Origin: Actinomycetes bacterium
Lineage (GTDB): Bacteria; Actinomycetota; Actinomycetes; Actinomycetales; Cellulomonadaceae
DNA length: 19,390 nucleotides
Assembly (NCBI GenBank): GCA_023438885.1
Contig: JAEXPS010000028.1
Location: 1 to 19,390, forward strand
Reading direction: 5' to 3'
Below the pieces are notes generated by a model. That model was not told the origin of the DNA. It was given only the letters and a program-made list of their open reading frames with translations, and did no database searches. Each line of letters starts with the position of its first letter. Within the stretch, counting starts at the first letter, position 1. A program made the translations under genes and the position numbers. Below are positions 6,381-19,390 of this stretch, one piece after another.

Positions 6381-6446
6381 GGCCCGCACGGGCCGCTGAG
6401 CCAGTCCGCGAAGGCCCCCATCCCGCGTGGGGTGCGGGCCTTCGCG
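6381..6446 (+). terminator. Terminator-like hairpins after rplL
   Basis: A small hairpin GGCCC-GCAC-GGGCC (6381-6394) is followed by a long one: CGCGAAGGCCC (6407-6417) pairs perfectly with GGGCCTTCGCG (6436-6446), and the 18-base loop can pair further internally. There is no U-tract. It probably terminates most rplJL transcripts or attenuates read-through into rpoBC. Confidence 0.7.
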
Positions 6447-6457
6447 CTCCTGCACGG

Positions 6458-6528
6458 AGCCAGCGGGGGAGCCAGCGGGGGAGGTAGCGGGGAGCTAGCG
6501 GGGGAGCCAGCGGGATAGGTAGCGGGGC
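6458..6528 (+). repeat. Six tandem ~12-bp repeats upstream of the rpoB promoter
   Basis: Units are AGCCAGCGGGGG (6458-6469), the same (6470-6481), AGGTAGCGGGG (6482-6492, one base short), AGCTAGCGGGGG (6493-6504), AGCCAGCGGGAT (6505-6516) and AGGTAGCGGGGC (6517-6528). The constant core is AGCGGG every 11-12 bases, close to one helical turn. The array ends 14 bases before the rpoB -35 box. Confidence 0.85.
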
Positions 6529-6542
6529 ACTGACCCGGGCGT

Positions 6543-6571
6543 TTGGTGATCACGGGGGAGTCGAGTAGGCT
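6543..6571 (+). promoter_or_regulatory. rpoBC promoter
   Basis: TTGGTG (6543-6548), a 17-base spacer and TAGGCT (6566-6571) match the housekeeping pattern, and the -10 hexamer is identical to the one proposed upstream of tuf. The start would fall near 6578, leaving a leader of about 147 nt. A second possible -10, TATAAC (6604-6609), lacks a convincing -35. Confidence 0.6.
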
Positions 6572-6688
6572 AGCGCTTTGCGCTGACCTGTGCCGCGATC
6601 CCGTATAACCCGAGCCCCCTGACGTCGTTCGTGCCCGACGCCCGGTGGCTCAGAGGCCGGGGGGTCGCCCTTCGCCGGGTCGCGCAGT

Positions 6689-6700
6689 GTGCACGTGCAC
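6689..6700. repeat. 12-bp perfect palindrome in the rpoB leader
   Basis: GTGCACGTGCAC is self-complementary and ends 10 bases before the rpoB ribosome binding site. It may be a protein-binding site or a small RNA hairpin; chance is also possible. Confidence 0.4.
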
Positions 6701-6710
6701 TCGATCCGCA

Positions 6711-6718
6711 GGGAAGGA
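6711..6718 (+). promoter_or_regulatory. rpoB ribosome binding site deciding a TTG start
   Basis: GGGAAGGA lies six bases before TTG at 6725. This selects the TTG over the earlier in-frame GTG at 6689, which has no comparable site and would add 12 residues not found in the family. Confidence 0.75.
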
Positions 6719-6724
6719 CCCCTC

Positions 6725-10219
<3,495 letters not shown>

Positions 10220-10317
10220 CGCCGAGCGAGGCGGGCGCGACGCCCGCCGCCGCCCGCACCGACTGCACGAATACCGTCCCGCCGCGGCAGCGCGGCACCG
10301 AAGGGAAGTAGGACCCC

Positions 10318-14187
<3,870 letters not shown>

Positions 14188-14214
14188 CGTCACCGTTCGA
14201 TCCACCTGTTCGGG

Positions 14215-14255
14215 CCGAGCCCGGCAGTTCGTGCCTCACGAACTGCCGGGCTCGG
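14215..14255 (+). terminator. Terminator after rpoC
   Basis: CCGAGCCCGGCAGTTCGTG (14215-14233) and its perfect 19-base complement (14237-14255) surround a CCT loop, 27 bases after the rpoC stop. This is an exceptionally stable stem without a U-tract, consistent with the end of the rpoBC transcript. Being near-symmetric, it would fold on either strand. Confidence 0.8.
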
Positions 14256-14275
14256 CGCATGTGGGCACCCCGGCG

Positions 14276-14281
14276 TAGGTT
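14276..14281 (+). promoter_or_regulatory. -10 element implying a leaderless NTF2-like mRNA
   Basis: TAGGTT ends six bases before the GTG at 14288, the spacing at which transcription would start on the start codon itself. No Shine-Dalgarno precedes the GTG and no clear -35 is seen. This arrangement is typical of actinobacterial leaderless genes. Confidence 0.5.
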
Positions 14282-14287
14282 CGGCGC

Positions 14288-14701
14288 GTGCCCGAGGACC
14301 TGACCCAGACCGACCTGCGCCATCCCGTGCTGGAGCTCGAGACGGCGGCGATGCACCGCTGGCTCTCGGGCGACCCCGACGGCTTCCTCGAGATCTCGGC
14401 GGCCGATGTCGTCTACACGGACCCGTACCGGGAGCGCTGGCTCGTCGGCCGCGAGGCCCTGGCGGAGGTCTACGCCCAGGTGCGCGGGCAGGTGTTCGCG
14501 GACCGGTTCGCCTTCGTCGAGCCGCGGGTGCTGGAGCAGGGAGACATCGCGGTGCTCACCTTCGGCTTCGTCTCCTGGGTGGCCGACGAGCCCACCCGCT
14601 GGCACTGCACCGAGGTCTACCGCCGCACGGGGGACTCCTGGCGGATCGTCGCGACGCACTGGTCGTACGCGTCCGGGCCGGACGGGACGCCCGGACCGTA
14701 G
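14288..14701 (+). CDS. NTF2/SnoaL-like family protein of unknown function
   Basis: A 137-residue protein with the NTF2-like (SnoaL/DUF4440) cone-fold pattern: an N-terminal helix (VLELETAAMHRWLSGDPDGF), a strand-loop DVVYTDPYRERWLVGREAL, a second helix (LAEVYAQV), then antiparallel strands including GDIAVLTFGFVSWV, TRWHCTEVYRRTGDSWRIVA and THWSY. Such proteins bind small ligands, or act as small enzymes or dimerisation modules. The TDPY and EVYRR...WRIVATHWS elements are the family's usual pocket-lining segments, but the ligand is unknown. It starts at GTG with no Shine-Dalgarno and is probably leaderless. It lies between rpoC and the str operon with its own promoter signal and looks independently expressed. 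It is not a standard member of either flanking operon. Confidence 0.85.
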   Translation: MPEDLTQTDLRHPVLELETAAMHRWLSGDPDGFLEISAADVVYTDPYRERWLVGREALAEVYAQVRGQVFADRFAFVEPRVLEQGDIAVLTFGFVSWVADEPTRWHCTEVYRRTGDSWRIVATHWSYASGPDGTPGP

Positions 14702-14723
14702 CGGTGCGCGGGGTCCATCTGCT

Positions 14724-14752
14724 TTGACTGCGATTCGGGGGCCAGGTAACGT
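14724..14752 (+). promoter_or_regulatory. str operon (rpsL) promoter
   Basis: TTGACT (14724-14729), a 17-base spacer and TAACGT (14747-14752) make the best housekeeping promoter in the window. Transcription would begin near 14759, giving an rpsL leader of about 280 nt. Confidence 0.75.
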
Positions 14753-14758
14753 AGGACA

Positions 14759-15030
14759 CCGTGCCCGCGTCGTCGGGCCCTTTGTGCGTGCGTGCAGCCG
14801 GCGCCCTCGTGGCGGTCGGCAGCGGCAGCGGGTGAACAGCCCCACCGACACGGACCGGCCAGGACTCTCCTCCTGGGTCGCGCCGCGGAGGACCGGGGCG
14901 ACACGCCCGGGCGCGGGGGTCTGTGCGGGACGCAAGGCCCCCGGGGTAGCCGCGCGACGAGCTGCGATCCGGAACCCAGCCGGCCGTCCTAGGTGACGGG
15001 TGCCGGAGACCAGAGAACACCGACAGACTC
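14759..15030 (+). promoter_or_regulatory. Long, structured rpsL leader
   Basis: About 270 nt without a convincing gene. Possible hairpins are TCCTCC/GGAGGA (14868-14873 and 14887-14892), GGGCG-ACA-CGCCC (14896-14908), GGGGG/CCCCC (14915-14919 and 14938-14942), and CCGTC-CTAGGT-GACGG (14984-14999) extendable by flanking CCGG pairs to 14980-15006. A GTG-initiated reading frame near 14832 ends at 14996 but has no family resemblance. Ribosomal protein autoregulation (S12 or S7) is a reasonable but unproven role. Confidence 0.45.
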
Positions 15031-15039
15031 GGAGAATCC

Positions 15040-15408
15040 GTGCCTACGATCCAGCAGCTGGTCCGCAAGGGCCGGCAGGCGAAGTCGAACAAGTCGAAGA
15101 CGCCTGCACTCAAGGGCTCGCCCCAGCGCCGCGGGGTGTGCACCCGCGTCTACACCACCACCCCGAAGAAGCCGAACTCGGCGCTGCGCAAGGTCGCGCG
15201 CGTGCGGCTCTCCAGCCAGGTGGAGGTCACCGCCTACATCCCGGGTGTCGGCCACAACCTGCAGGAGCACTCGATCGTGCTCGTGCGCGGCGGCCGTGTG
15301 AAGGACCTCCCCGGTGTCCGCTACAAGATCGTCCGCGGCGCGCTCGACACGCAGGGCGTGAAGAACCGCAAGCAGGCACGTTCCCGCTACGGCGCGAAGA
15401 AGGGCTGA
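15040..15408 (+). CDS. rpsL: 30S ribosomal protein S12
   Basis: A 122-residue S12, located at the decoding centre where it checks codon-anticodon pairing. The family sequence is clear: PTIQQLVRKGR, TTTPKKPNSALRKVARVRL, YIPGVGHNLQEHS and VKDLPGVRYKIVRG. Lys43 and Lys88, whose replacement gives streptomycin resistance, are both the wild-type lysine. The start is GTG, preceded by GGAGA (15031-15035). It opens the rpsL-rpsG-fusA operon and is four bases from rpsG. Confidence 0.98.
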   Translation: MPTIQQLVRKGRQAKSNKSKTPALKGSPQRRGVCTRVYTTTPKKPNSALRKVARVRLSSQVEVTAYIPGVGHNLQEHSIVLVRGGRVKDLPGVRYKIVRGALDTQGVKNRKQARSRYGAKKG

Positions 15409-15412
15409 ACCG

Positions 15413-15883
15413 ATGCCTCGCAAGGGTCCGGCCCCCCGTCGGCCGCTCACCGCTGACCCCGTCTACGGGTCGCCCGTCGTCACGCAGCTGATCAACAAGG
15501 TGCTGCTCGACGGCAAGAAGACCGTCGCCGAGTCCATCGTCTACGGCGCCCTCGAGGGCGTCCGCGAGAAGACGCAGCAGGACCCGGTCGTCGTCCTCAA
15601 GCGCGCCCTGGACAACGTGCGCCCCGCGCTCGAGGTCCGCTCCCGCCGCGTCGGCGGCGCCACCTACCAGGTGCCCGTCGAGGTGCGCCCCGTGCGCGCC
15701 ATGACGCTGGCACTGCGCTGGCTCACCGACTTCTCCCGCGCTCGTCGGGAGAAGACGATGACCGAGCGCCTGATGAACGAGATCCTCGATGCCTCCAACG
15801 GCCTGGGGGCGGCGGTCAAGCGCCGCGAGGACATGCACAAGATGGCCGAGTCCAACCGGGCCTTCGCGCACTACCGCTGGTAG
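15413..15883 (+). CDS. rpsG: 30S ribosomal protein S7
   Basis: A 156-residue S7, the primary binder of the 16S rRNA 3' domain that organises the small-subunit head near the exit site. The sequence is typical: MPRKGPAPRR, NKVLLDGKKTVAESIVYGAL, VRSRRVGGATYQVPVEV, and the C-terminal KREDMHKMAESNRAFAHYRW. The ATG is four bases after the rpsL stop and uses the AAGAAGGG at the end of rpsL as its ribosome binding site, so the two are translationally coupled. In other bacteria S7 represses the str operon; whether that applies here is unknown. Confidence 0.98.
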   Translation: MPRKGPAPRRPLTADPVYGSPVVTQLINKVLLDGKKTVAESIVYGALEGVREKTQQDPVVVLKRALDNVRPALEVRSRRVGGATYQVPVEVRPVRAMTLALRWLTDFSRARREKTMTERLMNEILDASNGLGAAVKRREDMHKMAESNRAFAHYRW

Positions 15884-15895
15884 ACCCGATGTCCC

Positions 15896-15924
15896 CCCGG
15901 GCGGCGCCTACGGGCGCCCCCGGG
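15896..15924 (+). promoter_or_regulatory. Hairpin between rpsG and fusA
   Basis: CCCGGGCGGCGCC (from about 15896) pairs with GGCGCCCCCGGG (ending about 15924) around a short loop with one bulged region. It lies 23 bases upstream of the fusA ribosome binding site AAGGGG (15948-15953). It may be an attenuator or an RNA-processing or stability element tuning EF-G relative to S12 and S7. Confidence 0.45.
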
Positions 15925-15962
15925 CGGGCACAGCGATCCGAACCGACAAGGGGCGTACACCT

Positions 15963-18065
<2,103 letters not shown>

Positions 18066-18066
18066 C

Positions 18067-18113
18067 CCTCCGGGATCACCACCCAGCAGTAGACAGCACA
18101 ACCGACCCGGAGG
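18067..18113 (+). promoter_or_regulatory. Inverted repeat in the fusA-tuf spacer
   Basis: CCTCCGGG (18067-18074) and CCCGGAGG (18106-18113) are perfectly complementary with a 31-base loop. The repeat starts two bases after the fusA stop and may partly terminate or process the str transcript before the tuf promoter. Confidence 0.4.
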
Positions 18114-18133
18114 ACCGCCGGTTCGTCGTCGTC

Positions 18134-18139
18134 TAGGCT
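18134..18139 (+). promoter_or_regulatory. Candidate tuf-specific -10 element
   Basis: TAGGCT, the same hexamer as at the rpoB promoter, lies about 49 bases upstream of the tuf start. No good -35 is found 17-18 bases upstream, so this is a weak call. Separate tuf transcription would fit the very high EF-Tu demand. Confidence 0.4.
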
Positions 18140-18173
18140 CTAGCGCGACGAAGGGGCATCTCTACCAAGTCCT

Positions 18174-18180
18174 GAGGAGG
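18174..18180 (+). promoter_or_regulatory. Strong tuf ribosome binding site
   Basis: GAGGAGG lies seven bases before the GTG at 18188. It is the strongest plus-strand Shine-Dalgarno in the window, as expected for one of the most abundant proteins, and it fixes the GTG as the start. Confidence 0.75.
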
Positions 18181-18187
18181 ACACCCA

Positions 18188-19390
18188 GTGGGCAAGGCGA
18201 AGTTCGAGCGGACCAAGCCGCACGTGAACATCGGGACCATCGGTCACGTCGACCACGGCAAGACGACGCTGACCGCCGCGATCTCGAAGGTGCTGCACGA
18301 CAAGCACCCGGACCTGAACCCCTTCACGCCGTTCGACGAGATCGACAAGGCGCCGGAGGAGAAGCAGCGCGGCATCACGATCAACATCGCGCACGTCGAG
18401 TACCAGACGGACAAGCGCCACTACGCGCACGTCGACGCGCCCGGTCACGCCGACTACATCAAGAACATGATCACCGGTGCCGCTCAGATGGACGGCGCGA
18501 TCCTCGTGGTCGCGGCGACCGACGGCCCGATGGCCCAGACGCGTGAGCACGTGCTGCTCGCCCGCCAGGTCGGCGTTCCGTACCTGCTCGTGGCGCTCAA
18601 CAAGTCCGACGCCGTCGACGACGAGGAGATCCTCGAGCTCGTCGAGGTCGAGGTCCGCGAGCTGCTGAGCGCGCAGGGCTTCCCGGGCGACGACGTGCCC
18701 GTGGTCCGCGTCTCCGCGCTCAAGGCGCTCGAGGGCGACCCGGAGTGGGTCAAGTCGGTCGAGGACCTCCTCGACGCGGTCGACGAGAACGTGCCGGACC
18801 CGGTGCGCGACATCGACAAGCCCTTCCTCATGCCGATCGAGGACGTCTTCACGATCACCGGCCGCGGCACCGTGGTGACCGGCCGTGTCGAGCGTGGCCG
18901 TCTCAAGGTGAACGAGGAGGTCGAGATCGTCGGCATCAAGGAGAAGTCGATCAAGACCACCGTCACCGGTGTCGAGATGTTCCGCAAGGTGCTCGAGTAC
19001 GCCGAGGCCGGCGACAACACGGGCCTGCTGCTGCGCGGCACCAAGCGCGAGGAGGTCGAGCGCGGCCAGGTCGTCGTCAAGCCCGGCTCGATCACGCCGC
19101 ACACGGTGTTCGACGGCCAGGTCTACGTCCTGGCCAAGGACGAGGGCGGGCGCCACACCCCGTTCTACTCGAACTACCGCCCGCAGTTCTACTTCCGGAC
19201 CACGGACGTCACCGGCGTCATCACGCTGCCCGAGGGCACCGAGATGGTCATGCCCGGCGACAACACCGAGATCCACGTCGAGCTGATCCAGCCCATCGCC
19301 ATGGAGGAGGGCCTCGGCTTCGCCCTCCGCGAGGGTGGCCGCCCCGTCGGCTCGGGCCGGGGCATCAAGATCATCAAGTGCTCACGGCCC
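18188..19390 (+). CDS. tuf: Translation elongation factor Tu, C-terminal end anomalous and open at window edge
   Basis: EF-Tu delivers aminoacyl-tRNA to the ribosome as a GTP complex. The frame opens at GTG 18188 (MGKAKFERTKPHVNIGTIGH) with GTPase motifs GHVDHGKTT (Lys25), the switch I segment EEKQRGITINIAHVEY, DAPGH (Asp83 to His87, His87 catalytic) and NKSD (Asn138 to Asp141). Domain II has DVFTITGRGTVVTGRVERG, and domain III has GGRHTPFYSNYRPQFYFRTTDVTG. All 397 canonical residues are present, but the codon expected to be a stop (19379-19381) is TGC, and the frame runs off the window as Cys-Ser-Arg-Pro. The last ~25 residues differ from the almost invariant family sequence (GLGFALREGGRPVG where GLRFAIREGGRTVG is expected). 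Identity as tuf is certain; the true 3' end is not visible. Confidence 0.95.
   Translation, partial: MGKAKFERTKPHVNIGTIGHVDHGKTTLTAAISKVLHDKHPDLNPFTPFDEIDKAPEEKQRGITINIAHVEYQTDKRHYAHVDAPGHADYIKNMITGAAQMDGAILVVAATDGPMAQTREHVLLARQVGVPYLLVALNKSDAVDDEEILELVEVEVRELLSAQGFPGDDVPVVRVSALKALEGDPEWVKSVEDLLDAVDENVPDPVRDIDKPFLMPIEDVFTITGRGTVVTGRVERGRLKVNEEVEIVGIKEKSIKTTVTGVEMFRKVLEYAEAGDNTGLLLRGTKREEVERGQVVVKPGSITPHTVFDGQVYVLAKDEGGRHTPFYSNYRPQFYFRTTDVTGVITLPEGTEMVMPGDNTEIHVELIQPIAMEEGLGFALREGGRPVGSGRGIKIIKCSRP

Noticed and set aside
6689..6724. Earlier GTG start for rpoB
   Set aside because: It would add residues absent from the family; the TTG at 6725 has a proper Shine-Dalgarno and yields the conserved N-terminus.
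14832..14996. Possible small leader peptide upstream of rpsL
   Set aside because: No ribosome binding site, Arg/Pro/Gly-rich composition, and it overlaps likely RNA structure.
15040..15408. Streptomycin-resistance substitution in S12
   Set aside because: Lys43 and Lys88 are both wild type.

Overview
This window comes from a high-GC actinobacterium. Its RpoB, RpoC, EF-G and EF-Tu sequences look most like Micrococcales, possibly Cellulomonas or a relative; that placement is from memory of the families, not from a search. Most of the window is the conserved rplJL - rpoBC - rpsL/rpsG/fusA/tuf block, complete except that the end of tuf lies outside. The first 5.1 kb is different: a small accessory module joined directly to the ribosomal block.

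Module (1-5088). A trypsin-like serine protease runs leftward out of the window (1083 to 1). Facing it across a 268-bp dyad-rich intergenic region is a tightly coupled three-gene operon running rightward: an ECF-type sigma factor (1352-1975), a 167-residue protein with a C-terminal beta-sandwich-like domain (1972-2475), and an 869-residue TPR-CHAT protease (2479-5088) with an intact His/Cys dyad. No transmembrane segment or signal peptide is evident in the four proteins, so all are predicted to be cytoplasmic. The combination of TPR-CHAT protease, small partner and ECF sigma resembles the logic of the type III-E CRISPR Craspase pathway (TPR-CHAT, Csx30, CASP-sigma), but there is no CRISPR array or gRAMP gene here. 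This module is the most interesting part of the window.

Ribosomal and RNA polymerase block (5089-14187). rplJ has its own promoter and a long structured leader with an attenuator-like hairpin. A compact hairpin sits just ahead of the rplL ribosome binding site. After rplL come a strong terminator-like hairpin, six 12-bp tandem repeats and the rpoBC promoter. rpoB and rpoC are intact, both start at TTG with near-identical initiation regions, and the rifampicin region is wild type.

str operon side (14188-19390). A 19-bp perfect hairpin follows rpoC. A small NTF2/SnoaL-like gene, apparently leaderless, sits between rpoC and rpsL. A consensus promoter and a leader of about 280 nt precede rpsL-rpsG-fusA, followed by tuf. 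EF-Tu reads normally until its last ~25 codons, where several invariant residues and the expected stop codon are changed; this could be real or an edge-of-sequence error.
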